Below, piece after piece: positions 9,187-18,773 of a stretch of 64,000 nucleotides of DNA (the first letter of the stretch is position 1; each line of letters begins with the position of its first letter). This stretch comes from Elainella saxicola E1 (GTDB taxonomy: Bacteria > Cyanobacteriota > Cyanobacteriia > Elainellales > Elainellaceae): positions 17,141-81,140 of the forward strand of contig LUGL01000024.1 in assembly GCA_002796835.1 (NCBI GenBank), read 5' to 3'. Under the pieces are notes generated by a model. It saw only the letters and a program-made list of their open reading frames with translations, had not been told where the DNA came from and ran no database searches. The translations under genes were made by a program, and so were the position numbers.

Positions 9187-10704
9187 ATGTTGCCTTTCCT
9201 TTTTGGCGTAGCAGTTGTGCATCCGCAACCGCCCCTTAGCCGTTCAGATGTGCTCGCCCGAATTCTGGCAGTCCTGCTGTTAATCGCGATCAATGGTTTT
9301 TTTGTGACCGCTGAATTTTCAATTGTTTCAGTCCGGCGATCGCGAATTAATCAGCTTGTGACTGCAGGAGATGTGCAAGCCAAGACCGTTCAGGATTTAC
9401 AGCGTGGCATCGATCGGCTACTTTCAACCACCCAATTTGGCATCACATTATCGAGTCTGGCGCTGGGTTGGATTGGTGAGAGCACTATGGCCGTCATCCT
9501 CTCTGCTTTTTTGGCTGAACTGCCGTTGCCCGCACCTACTTCCCAGTTTTTAGCGCACTCGATCGCTGTTCCCGCCGCCTTTATTTTGATTGCCTATCTT
9601 CAAATTGTTTTGGGAGAGTTATGCCCGAAGTCGGTGGCGCTCCTGTATCCAGAACAGTTAGCTCGATTCTTAGGTCCGCCGAGTGTAGCGATCGCCCGCT
9701 TGTTTCATCCGTTTATTTGGATTTTGAATCAATCAACCCGTTGGTTACTGCGGCTTGTAGGAATACAGTATACAGGTCAGGGTTGGTATAACCGGGTCAC
9801 GCCTGAAGAGTTGCAGTTGATTATTAGCACCACTGCTGAATCGCCTGACTTAGAAGCTGAAGAGCGGGAGTTATTGAGCAATGTGTTTGCATTTGGGGAA
9901 GTCACAGCTGGAGAGGTGATGGTACCGCGCACGAGCTTGGTCGCGATCGCCAGAGAGGCAACCTTGCAAGAGTTATTGACAGAAGTAGCTGCATCAGGTC
10001 ATTCCCGCTATCCAGTCATGGGAGAATCGCTGGATGACATCGTTGGACTAATCAAATTTAAGGATCTGGCAGAACCGCTCACGGCAGGCACACTCAAGTT
10101 AGACCACTCCATCCAATCCTGGATTCGTCCAGCCCAGTTTGTCTCAGAAGAGATGCCCCTGAATGCCCTGTTGGATTTGATGCGGCGATCGGGTCAAACC
10201 ATGGTGATGGTGGTGGATAACTTTGGCGGCACTGCTGGATTAGTCACCATTCAAGATGTGGTCGCAGAAATTATTGGAGATACCCATGAACCTGAAAGTC
10301 CAGAGGCTCCAGATATCCAGGCACTAGATGATCTGACCTTTATTGTGCAAGCGCAAACTGACCTGGAGGAAGTGAATGAGGAGCTAAACCTCAATTTTCC
10401 GCTGTCTGAGGAATATCAGACCTTGGGTGGGTTTGTGATTTATCAGTTGCAAAAAATTCCTGCCGTTGGGGAACAGCTATGCTATGAAAACTCTGAAATC
10501 ACGATCATTTCGGCAGATGGGCCAAGACTTGAGCAAATTCAGCTGCGTCAACTAGAAGTTCCCGTGGAATTGAGTCATTCACTGGACACTAATCAAGCTT
10601 TAGAGGCTCCCTTGCCGCAAAACTCACTAGATAGGCCGCTTGATGCGCCACCCGATCGTCCAGTCGCCCCACCACCGGAATCGACTGAAGAGGATCGGGG
10701 TTAA
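9187..10704 (+). CDS. Hemolysin-family / CNNM-CorC transporter with CBS domains
   Basis: 505 aa; VTAEFSIVSVRRSRINQL, LGELCPKSVALLYPE, tandem CBS region, CorC_HlyC C-terminal domain. Confidence 0.92.
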   Translation: MLPFLFGVAVVHPQPPLSRSDVLARILAVLLLIAINGFFVTAEFSIVSVRRSRINQLVTAGDVQAKTVQDLQRGIDRLLSTTQFGITLSSLALGWIGESTMAVILSAFLAELPLPAPTSQFLAHSIAVPAAFILIAYLQIVLGELCPKSVALLYPEQLARFLGPPSVAIARLFHPFIWILNQSTRWLLRLVGIQYTGQGWYNRVTPEELQLIISTTAESPDLEAEERELLSNVFAFGEVTAGEVMVPRTSLVAIAREATLQELLTEVAASGHSRYPVMGESLDDIVGLIKFKDLAEPLTAGTLKLDHSIQSWIRPAQFVSEEMPLNALLDLMRRSGQTMVMVVDNFGGTAGLVTIQDVVAEIIGDTHEPESPEAPDIQALDDLTFIVQAQTDLEEVNEELNLNFPLSEEYQTLGGFVIYQLQKIPAVGEQLCYENSEITIISADGPRLEQIQLRQLEVPVELSHSLDTNQALEAPLPQNSLDRPLDAPPDRPVAPPPESTEEDRG

Positions 10705-10890
10705 TCGAGCATTGTCTTTGATGGTCATAACATTTGGTCATAACATTCAGCCAAAATCGTTGCAGCAGCAAGCCTGCCCTCACGGGGATCCATTGTTTGG
10801 GAATATGGAGGGTGACAGGCAGCACTTAAACCACTTTGTCCTGCACTAACTGTTAGAGCAACTTTAGTTTTGGGTTAAAGAAATTATTCG

Positions 10891-11472
10891 GTGATGACGA
10901 CACTGCGCGATCGGTTACAGGGTACGAATCTCTATCTCATTGGCATGATGGGGGTTGGCAAATCTACGGTGGGTCAACTGGTGGCAAAAGCGCTAGGTTA
11001 CCGCTTTTTCGATACTGACACAGTGATTGAACAAGCAACCGGACAGTCAATTAGCGAAATTTTTGCAGGCATGGGAGAAGCCGAATTCCGACAATTGGAA
11101 ACTCAGGTCTTGGCCGAGCTTTCTGCTTACACCCGTTTAGTGGTGGCGACAGGCGGTGGTATCGTTTCGCAGCAAAAGAACTGGAGCTACCTGCGGCATG
11201 GCTTGATCATCTGGCTGAATGTGCCGATCGAAGTCCTGTTCCATCGCCTTAAGCAAGACACCACTCGGCCTCTGCTGCAAACGGCAGATCCATTGGCTAA
11301 ACTCCAGCTATTGCTGCAAGAACGACGATCGCTCTATGCTCAGGCTGATATCGAAATCCCAATTACTGCGGAAGAATCAGCAGAACAAGTGGCCGATCGG
11401 ATTTTGTTGGCAATTCCCAATATCCTGCGGCCCGAAGCCCCTCCTGCGGAAATGCCGGAAAATGAAGGCTGA
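10891..11472 (+). CDS. aroK: Shikimate kinase
   Basis: 193 aa; GMMGVGKSTVGQLVAKALGYRFFDTDTVIE (P-loop), FRQLETQVL, VVATGGGIV. Confidence 0.96.
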   Translation: MMTTLRDRLQGTNLYLIGMMGVGKSTVGQLVAKALGYRFFDTDTVIEQATGQSISEIFAGMGEAEFRQLETQVLAELSAYTRLVVATGGGIVSQQKNWSYLRHGLIIWLNVPIEVLFHRLKQDTTRPLLQTADPLAKLQLLLQERRSLYAQADIEIPITAEESAEQVADRILLAIPNILRPEAPPAEMPENEG

Positions 11473-11626
11473 CTCAAGCCGCGACTTTTCAAGTCCTTTT
11501 CTGCGAATCACGGCTTGCGTTAAGCAATGCTGACTTTGTTGGTTTTGGACCACAAGCGACCTCCAACTCCTGCTACACTGCACTACAATTCCCGATCTGA
11601 AGTTGGTGCCCTAGAAACTGCAAACC

Positions 11627-12520
11627 ATGGTGACTGAAAGCGAATATATCCAAAAAGCCGAAGCAACCCGAGTTCGAGTGCTGAGCGAAGCGCTCCCCTA
11701 CATCCAACAATTTGCTGGACGCACGATCGTCGTGAAATACGGCGGTGCAGCGATGAAAGACAGCATGCTTAAAGAGAAGGTGTTGCGCGACATTGTGTTT
11801 TTAGCCTGTGTGGGTCTGCGCCCGATCGTCGTCCATGGAGGAGGGCCGGAAATCAATTCCTGGCTAGATAAATTGGGCATTGAACCCCAATTCAAAAATG
11901 GTTTGCGCGTCACAGATGCTGCCACGATGGATGTAGTGGAAATGGTGCTGGTGGGTCGGGTCAACAAAGAATTGGTGGCCTTGATTAATCAGGCGGGGGG
12001 CAACGCAGTCGGGCTGTGTGGCAAAGATGGCAATTTGATTCGGGCTCGTCCGCAAGGCGATGAGGGCATTGGCTTTGTGGGAGAAGTTACGGCGATCGAT
12101 GTTAAACTCTTGAGTTCGTTGGCGCAAAGTGGCTATATTCCCGTAGTTTCCAGCGTTGCAGCAGATGAGAATGGTCAGGCTTACAATATTAACGCCGACA
12201 CTGTTGCTGGCGAATTGGCTGCTGCCCTGGGTGCAGAAAAAATGATTTTAATGACTGATACTCCTGGCATTTTGCGCGACTATCATGACCCAAGCACGCT
12301 GATCAACAAAATCGACATTCAAGAAGCGCGTGAATTGATCACAACAGGAGTTGTGGGCGGCGGCATGATTCCAAAAGTGAACTGCTGTGTACGATCGCTC
12401 GCGCAAGGCGTGAAAGCAGCTCATATTATCGATGGTCGCATTCCCCATGCCTTATTACTGGAAATCTTTACCGATGCTGGGATTGGCTCAATGATTGTGG
12501 CATCGGGCTTTATGAAGTAG
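11627..12520 (+). CDS. argB: Acetylglutamate kinase
   Basis: 297 aa; [71 protein letters not shown]. Confidence 0.97.
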   Translation: MVTESEYIQKAEATRVRVLSEALPYIQQFAGRTIVVKYGGAAMKDSMLKEKVLRDIVFLACVGLRPIVVHGGGPEINSWLDKLGIEPQFKNGLRVTDAATMDVVEMVLVGRVNKELVALINQAGGNAVGLCGKDGNLIRARPQGDEGIGFVGEVTAIDVKLLSSLAQSGYIPVVSSVAADENGQAYNINADTVAGELAAALGAEKMILMTDTPGILRDYHDPSTLINKIDIQEARELITTGVVGGGMIPKVNCCVRSLAQGVKAAHIIDGRIPHALLLEIFTDAGIGSMIVASGFMK

Positions 12521-12547
12521 CAGTCCATATCTCTGAAAAATCTGATG

Positions 12548-12578
12548 AAGGCTGGGGCGAATGTTCTCAGCCTTTTTT
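12548..12578 (+). terminator. Rho-independent terminator downstream of argB
   Basis: AAGGCTG (12548-12554) / CAGCCTT (12568-12574) followed by TTTTTT. Confidence 0.75.
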
Positions 12579-12704
12579 GCGTTGTGGTTAAAGTGAATGG
12601 GGTGCGATCGTCTCAATTGCCTTGAGATGGGCATACTGATTCCAATAAGATTTAGCGACTACAAGCTACTTCATTCATCTAACCACAGCTTTGAAATTCG
12701 CTTT

Positions 12705-14675
12705 ATGCTGCAACTTGTCTATTTAGATCCAACTTTTGGTGATCAAGGCAAAGTCATTACTTTCCTGAAAAACATCGACAATGCCAGGATAAATGCGATT
12801 CAACAGTCGGATGGCAAAATTGTTGTTGCAGATGGTGACGTAACCAGCTTAGTTTTGAGTCGCTACAACGCAGACGGTAGCTTGGATGACAGTTTTGGCT
12901 CAGAAGGTAAGGTCAGCACATCCTTCGATCTCATAGCCGGGGATGTGGCGTTCTCGCGCTCTGTTTCAGCGGGTCAAGTCTTTCTCCAGTCAGATGGCAA
13001 GCTTTTAGCTGCTGTTGCTCTTAATTATGGAGAAAGCTTCTATAACGTTGCTCTAGTTCGCTACAACATTGATGGCAGCTTAGACAGTACTTTTGGTAAG
13101 GGTGGTCTCTTAGACATTTTCAATGTACCTGCTGAACTCACTAGTTTTGCCCTGCAACCCGACGGCAAAATCCTCATGGTGGGAACTGCTTATCGCGACG
13201 ATGGGGATCCCTTCACTAAGGAAGCCGATATTGCGATCGCCCGTTACAACTCAGACGGTAGTCTCGACACTAGCTTTGGCAATGGCGGTAAAGTTAGCAG
13301 CGACTTTGGTCAGTATGAAACTGCAAACAAGGTTGTTCTACAAGCTGACGGCAAAATTTTGGTGGGCGGATGGAGTGGTTTTGCCTGGATGTTTGGTAGA
13401 GCAGGCAACTTTGCAGTATGGCGCTACAACCCAGATGGCAGCCTAGATACCAGCTTTGGCACTGGAGGCATCAGCACAACGGATTTTACGGGCTGGAACG
13501 ATGATTTATCGAGTTTGATTCTGCAACCCGATGGCAAAATTTTAGCCGCAGGCACCACTTCCAGCATCACAGGTGACGTCGTCTTTCCCGATTCAGATAA
13601 CAATTTTGCCTTAGTCCGCTATAACCCGGATGGCAGCATCGATCGTAGTTTTGGTGTGAATGGCAAAGTGATTTCTAACTTCGGCAAATTTGAAAATCTC
13701 GCAGAAATTGCGTTGCAGCCTGATGGCAAAATCATTGCGGTTGGGAGGGGAAACGACTTGGCAAGCGATGCCATCTACGACAGTTCGACAGAAGATGTCA
13801 ATGACTTTATCGTAGCTCGCTACAATCCTGATGGCAGTCTTGACACGACCTTTGGCGATCTAGGAAAAATCCTGGTTGATGGAGGCAGTAAATATGACTC
13901 AGCCAGTCATGTTTTATTGCAAGATAGTAGCCTGACTTTGATTGGCTCAATTCAGCAATTCAATTCAGTCCCAACCGATTATCAAGCAAGGGTGCTATTA
14001 CGCTACGGGATAGTGGCACCGCAGCCTCTAGAGAGTGCTTCTAGCCCGCTCGATTTTAGTCAGGGCAAACTAGGAACTGCTCCCCGTCCGATCGATTTCA
14101 GTCAGGGCAAACACGGCATTCGCATTAGTGGCAACGGTAAATGGGAGCAGCTCAGCGGCACGCGATTTAACGATGTGCTTTTAGGCAAGCAGGGAAAAGA
14201 TCACCTCTTTGGCCAAAATGGTCACGATCGGCTTTCGGGTGGCAGTCAGGCCGATCGACTCAGTGGAGGTGGGGGGAACGATCGATTGCTGGGTGAAGCG
14301 GGTGCCGATTACTTAGTGGGTGGAACGGGGCATGATGTTTTGATAGGCGGTGCAGGGGTAGATGTCCTAACGGGTGGCAAGGGCCGAGATTTGTTTGGGT
14401 TTAGCAGTACTGACGAAGGTGTTGATCACATCACAGATTTTGATCCACAAATAGATCAAATTGATTTGAGAGCCATCTTCAAAGCGCCAGAGTTTTCAGG
14501 TTCAACCGATTTCGATCGATTTTTCCAGTTTGTCCAAATGGCACAACAAGCTAATCAGGTGCTCATCAGTATTGAGACAAGCCGCGTTGGCGACCAATCG
14601 GTTTGGACGAAGTTAGTAACACTCGACAATTGTGCGATCGAAACACTCAACCTCAGCAACTTTGTGATTTCCTGA
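12705..14675 (+). CDS. Delta-60 repeat protein with C-terminal RTX (hemolysin-type) Ca2+-binding repeats
   Basis: Repeated LQPDGKILxxG...ARYNPDGSLDTSFGxxGKV units followed by GGxGxDxLxGGAG nonapeptides; ORF track starts at 12597, in-frame ATG at 12705 fits the repeat onset better. Confidence 0.9.
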   Translation: MLQLVYLDPTFGDQGKVITFLKNIDNARINAIQQSDGKIVVADGDVTSLVLSRYNADGSLDDSFGSEGKVSTSFDLIAGDVAFSRSVSAGQVFLQSDGKLLAAVALNYGESFYNVALVRYNIDGSLDSTFGKGGLLDIFNVPAELTSFALQPDGKILMVGTAYRDDGDPFTKEADIAIARYNSDGSLDTSFGNGGKVSSDFGQYETANKVVLQADGKILVGGWSGFAWMFGRAGNFAVWRYNPDGSLDTSFGTGGISTTDFTGWNDDLSSLILQPDGKILAAGTTSSITGDVVFPDSDNNFALVRYNPDGSIDRSFGVNGKVISNFGKFENLAEIALQPDGKIIAVGRGNDLASDAIYDSSTEDVNDFIVARYNPDGSLDTTFGDLGKILVDGGSKYDSASHVLLQDSSLTLIGSIQQFNSVPTDYQARVLLRYGIVAPQPLESASSPLDFSQGKLGTAPRPIDFSQGKHGIRISGNGKWEQLSGTRFNDVLLGKQGKDHLFGQNGHDRLSGGSQADRLSGGGGNDRLLGEAGADYLVGGTGHDVLIGGAGVDVLTGGKGRDLFGFSSTDEGVDHITDFDPQIDQIDLRAIFKAPEFSGSTDFDRFFQFVQMAQQANQVLISIETSRVGDQSVWTKLVTLDNCAIETLNLSNFVIS

Positions 14676-14706
14676 AGTTTTTCCACAACCGACTCATAGC
14701 TGCAAT

Positions 14707-15120
14707 TTACTGTTGACAGGCCAATCGCAAACTGGCAAAGTCCACGCAGGAAGGATTACTCGATGCCGCAGGTCCGCGTCGGACTGTTTGGGATGGATAG
14801 GATTGTGAGGGGTAAGAGCGAGACGGGTAAGTGCGTCCAGGTTCCACAATCACCGGATTAATCAAGGTTGAATCCCGAATCTGCGGATTGACAATCACTG
14901 GGTTGACTAAAGTGGAATCTTCAATCTCATAGCGGCTCTGGCCACCTGGATAGGCTGGAAAGGAGTGGCCGCCGTGCGGATAGTAGTAATCTCGGTAGTA
15001 ATCTCGATCGGTCTGGTTGTGATAGATTACCGTTTGGGCCTGCATCGGCAGTTGCGTCACGATCGCAGAACTAAGCAGCAAGACGGGTACTAAGGCTGGC
15101 AAAATCGGATGATGTCGCAT
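14707..15120 (-). CDS. Secreted small hypothetical protein with internal repeats
   Basis: 137 aa; hydrophobic N-terminus (LPALVPVLLLSSAIVT); duplicated DSTLVNPVIVNPQIRDSTLINPVIVEP and YPSRSYPSQSYPSQ. Confidence 0.65.
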   Translation of the reverse strand: MRHHPILPALVPVLLLSSAIVTQLPMQAQTVIYHNQTDRDYYRDYYYPHGGHSFPAYPGGQSRYEIEDSTLVNPVIVNPQIRDSTLINPVIVEPGRTYPSRSYPSQSYPSQTVRRGPAASSNPSCVDFASLRLACQQ

Positions 15121-15322
15121 AGCAGGCTGCTCTCCAGGAGAATGGCTGATCGCAGAAATGATGATTTCACGAGAGGGTGATTTCGAGGGATTTAGAAGAC
15201 TTCGTTACAATCTGAAAAAGGGCTGAACAGGATGCTGCTAATTCACTAGCAGGATTTATCTTGATCATAGCGATCGAGCATCAGCTCTGAGATCTGCCGT
15301 TTGTTCCATTGGGTGAGATGCT

Positions 15323-15844
15323 GTGACGACTGAAAGTTTAGAACTGGCGAAAACGCAATTTCAAGCCGGAAAGCGTGCCTTTGAGCGAGGCGAATATCGT
15401 CAGTCGGTAGAGTATTTGGAAAAGGCCGTCAGTTTAGCGAGTCCGAATACCCAGTTAGGCGGGGAAATGCAGACCTGGTTAGTGACGGCTTATCAAGCAG
15501 CAGGAAATCTGACAGAAGCGATCGCCCTTTGTGAAAAGTTGGGCACCCATCCAGACTTGAAAACGCGCAAGCAGAGTAAACGGCTGCTTTATATTCTGCA
15601 AGCGCCCAAACTGAAAACTCGCCCAGAATGGCTGACTCAAATTCCCGATCTGGCGAACCTCTCGGAAGGAGGCACAACGCAGGCAGCAACCCGCTATGTC
15701 AGTCCTTCACCCAGACCTCGGCCCAAGCCGAAAGTTGAAGAACCGATCGATCTCAGCCAGGTCAACACGAAAGATAATCTTTTTGTCTGGGTGGCCTTAG
15801 CGATGATTTTGGGAACAGTCGGTGCCTTAATTTGGCTCAGTTGA
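15323..15844 (+). CDS. TPR-type protein with C-terminal TM helix
   Basis: 173 aa; AKTQFQAGKRAFERGEYRQSVEYLEKAVSLA TPR-like, hydrophobic tail LFVWVALAMILGTVGALIWLS. Confidence 0.75.
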   Translation: MTTESLELAKTQFQAGKRAFERGEYRQSVEYLEKAVSLASPNTQLGGEMQTWLVTAYQAAGNLTEAIALCEKLGTHPDLKTRKQSKRLLYILQAPKLKTRPEWLTQIPDLANLSEGGTTQAATRYVSPSPRPRPKPKVEEPIDLSQVNTKDNLFVWVALAMILGTVGALIWLS

Positions 15845-15845
15845 A

Positions 15846-17228
15846 GTGCGTTACGATCGTTACTGTACACACACCACCCACTCCACCCAAACCGTGAGCG
15901 ACGCCATCCTTGAGAAAATTCTGCAACTTGCTGCTCCCCATACTGAAGCGGCTGAGGTTTATTTTGTCTCCAGTCAAGATACGCCGATCGAATTTGAAAA
16001 TAATCGCTTAAAATCGCTGCAAACTAAGGCGGTTCAAGGAGTTGCCCTACGGGTGATTCGCAACGGCAGATTGGGATTTGCTAGCTCGACCGACTTGACG
16101 CGACTGGAAGATCTGGTGGATGCGGCAGTGCAAACGGCAGAAATTGGCAGCCCGGTCGAGTTTGAATTTGCCTCCAATTTTCATAGCTGGGATGGCAGCG
16201 TCAACTTTGCTGAACCTCAAACCGTTCATGCCACACCGCCTACAACTGAGGAGCTCGTCAAAGTTGGGGAGCATTTGATTCAGCGGGTGCATCAATACAA
16301 TAGCGAAATTCTGGTGGATGTTAGCTTCCATCTCGTATCACGCACGATTCGCATTGCCACCGATCGAGATGTTTATGCAGAACGGACCAGCAAGACAACG
16401 AGTGCTGGTTTGTCGGGTAACTTGGTGCGAGGAGAAGACTTCTTGCAAGCCAGCAGTTCTGATGTGGCACGCGATGGTCAACCTGATTATGAACGCATTC
16501 TAGAGCGACTTTTGCAGAAATATCGTCGAGCTGAACAAACTGCCACGATTCAAAGCGGTTCTTTCCCGGTTTTATTTATGCCGCGTGCTGCCGCTATCAC
16601 GTTAGGCTCGCTCTTCTCGTCTGTATTATCTGGGCAATCGGTAATGCAAAAAGCGTCGCCCCTGGCAGACAAAGTTGGGCAGCAGTTATTTGACGATCGT
16701 CTGACTCTGTTTGAAGATCCGGCTATTGGAGTCAGCGCTTGTAGTTTTGATGACGAAGGCACCCCCACCAGCCGCAAAGCATACATTGAGCATGGCACGG
16801 TCATGGGCTTTTACTGGGATCGTCGCTGGGCTGCCAGAGCTAAGCAATCCACTACGGGAAATGGATTCCGAGGCGGGTTGTCGCGCCCCAATCCCAGCAC
16901 GGTCAACTTTTGTATCGCTCCTGGCAGCACCGCAACTGATGCGTTGATTGCAGGCATGAAAGAGGGAGTAATTGTCGATCAAGTGCTGGGAGCAGGGCAA
17001 TCGAACCAGTTAGCCGGAGAATTCTCGGTCAATTTGGATTTGGGTTATAAGGTTGAAAATGGCGAAATTGTGGGTCGCCTGAAAAACACGATGGTTGCGG
17101 GCAGCATCTTCGAGGCGTTTCAGCATCTCGTTGATTTTGGGGACCAGCCGGAGTGGATTGGGGGACGGGCCTATGTACCCAGTTTGATGTTTGAGGCTCT
17201 CGGGGTTGCCTCGCGGCAAAGTGCTTAG
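15846..17228 (+). CDS. TldD/PmbA family metallopeptidase-like protein
   Basis: 460 aa; IEFENNRLKSLQTKAVQGVALRVIRNGRLGFASSTDL, SVLSGQSVMQKASPLADKVGQQLFDDRLTLFEDP. True start may be GTG at 15894. Confidence 0.92.
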   Translation: MRYDRYCTHTTHSTQTVSDAILEKILQLAAPHTEAAEVYFVSSQDTPIEFENNRLKSLQTKAVQGVALRVIRNGRLGFASSTDLTRLEDLVDAAVQTAEIGSPVEFEFASNFHSWDGSVNFAEPQTVHATPPTTEELVKVGEHLIQRVHQYNSEILVDVSFHLVSRTIRIATDRDVYAERTSKTTSAGLSGNLVRGEDFLQASSSDVARDGQPDYERILERLLQKYRRAEQTATIQSGSFPVLFMPRAAAITLGSLFSSVLSGQSVMQKASPLADKVGQQLFDDRLTLFEDPAIGVSACSFDDEGTPTSRKAYIEHGTVMGFYWDRRWAARAKQSTTGNGFRGGLSRPNPSTVNFCIAPGSTATDALIAGMKEGVIVDQVLGAGQSNQLAGEFSVNLDLGYKVENGEIVGRLKNTMVAGSIFEAFQHLVDFGDQPEWIGGRAYVPSLMFEALGVASRQSA

Positions 17229-17343
17229 AAGCTGGCATTACACGAACACCTGATTTAAGCAATTTTTGCCTGGGAGCAATAATCTATGCACCCATACTTC
17301 TCGTGCTCTAATAATTCGTAATGAATCCAGAGGGTATTTTTCC

Positions 17344-18162
17344 ATGGGCAAAAGCCTGCTATCCGATCGATCCCCTTACCGTCGGTCATCTACTCCACTC
17401 AACCTTTTTCTGCGCTGGGTGGTTAAATTGCGATTGCTGTGGCTGATTCTGGTTGCCTTTCTGTTTTTATCGGGTTGTGTCCGCTACGAAGTGGGGATTA
17501 ACTTTGCCGATGCAAATCATGGCGCGATCGTCCAACAAGTTGAGTTAAGCCGTCAGCTGACGGGCGTGAGTCGTGCAACTGCCAACCTCTGGCTCGATCA
17601 GCTTGCCACTGAAGCAGAGAAATTAGGCGGTCAGGTAAAGCATCCTTCTGATCGATCGCTTTGGCTAAAAATTCCTTTTTATAATGCAAAAGATTTAGTT
17701 GCAAAGTTTGATCAATTTTTTCAGGCGTTCAGCAATACTGACCTCGTGAGTGCCCCTGCACCCCTTTCTCATTTGCAGCTCAAAACCAATAACTGGGTGT
17801 TGTGGCAACGCAATCATCTAATTTATGATTTGGATTTGCGATCGCTGAGAGTTGTGCCCAATGCTGATGATGCTGCAACGCTCCTGATCAATCCGAAAGA
17901 TTTGCTCAAACTCGAATTCACGCTTAAAGCCCCTGAGGTGCAGCGTTTAGAGCAGGCTTTGCCGTCTCCTGCACCAAGGCAAAACCAACAGGTCTGGAAG
18001 CTACAGCCTGGTGAAATCAACCATGTTGAGGCGATCTTCTGGGTTCCTAGCCCGATCGGCATTGGTTTTGTGGTGATTGTGTTGCTGGTGGTCGGCGGTA
18101 TGTTTTTCAAAGCTTGGCGGTATCCTTCCAGCCTGATCGATTTACCTCCAGAGAACTCATAA
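17344..18162 (+). CDS. DUF3153-type cyanobacterial lipoprotein/membrane protein
   Basis: Lipobox-like VAFLFLSGCVRYEVGINFADANHG, C-terminal TM helix; ORF track starts at 17266, in-frame ATG at 17344. Confidence 0.75.
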   Translation: MGKSLLSDRSPYRRSSTPLNLFLRWVVKLRLLWLILVAFLFLSGCVRYEVGINFADANHGAIVQQVELSRQLTGVSRATANLWLDQLATEAEKLGGQVKHPSDRSLWLKIPFYNAKDLVAKFDQFFQAFSNTDLVSAPAPLSHLQLKTNNWVLWQRNHLIYDLDLRSLRVVPNADDAATLLINPKDLLKLEFTLKAPEVQRLEQALPSPAPRQNQQVWKLQPGEINHVEAIFWVPSPIGIGFVVIVLLVVGGMFFKAWRYPSSLIDLPPENS

Positions 18163-18263
18163 AGCGAATTTCAAAATTTTCTCGATCTCGGTATTGACTT
18201 CCTCTGAAATTGCGTATACTTAAGCGTCACTTTGCAGTTTTGGATGACAGAGGCAGTCCAGAA

Positions 18264-18773
18264 ATGACTGGAGAACATACTTATCGAGCAACAACTATTT
18301 GGACAGGTGCGAGCAAAGGTGCAACCACCTCTTATGAGTCCTATTCACGAGAGTATATTGTGGCGATCGACGGCAAGCTTTGCATTGTGGGTTCCGCCGA
18401 CCCTTCTTTCCGGGGCAATTCTGCCTTGCATAATCCTGAGGATTTGTTGGTTTCTTCCCTCTCAGCTTGTCACATGTTGAGCTATTTGGCGCTATGTGCC
18501 CGATCGGGAATTCGCGTGGTTTCTTACGTGGATGAAGTGTCAGGTCGCATGGCTCCACAGGAAGGTAAGGTGCGCTTTACAGAAGTTGTCCTCAACCCAA
18601 GAGTGACGATCGAACCGGGAGATAATCTCGAAAAAGCCCAATCCTTACACAAAGATGCGCATGACATTTGCTTTATCGCGAATTCAGTTGCGTTTCCAGT
18701 GCGGCATCAGCCAACGGTGCTATTTGCGGAAGAAGAGGAGTTTGAGTTCGATCGAGTTCGAGAAATTGCTTGA
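18264..18773 (+). CDS. OsmC family protein
   Basis: FRGNSALHNPEDLLVSSLSACHMLSYLALCARSGI and HDICFIANSVAFPVRHQPTV; ORF track starts at 18210, in-frame ATG at 18264. Confidence 0.9.
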   Translation: MTGEHTYRATTIWTGASKGATTSYESYSREYIVAIDGKLCIVGSADPSFRGNSALHNPEDLLVSSLSACHMLSYLALCARSGIRVVSYVDEVSGRMAPQEGKVRFTEVVLNPRVTIEPGDNLEKAQSLHKDAHDICFIANSVAFPVRHQPTVLFAEEEEFEFDRVREIA

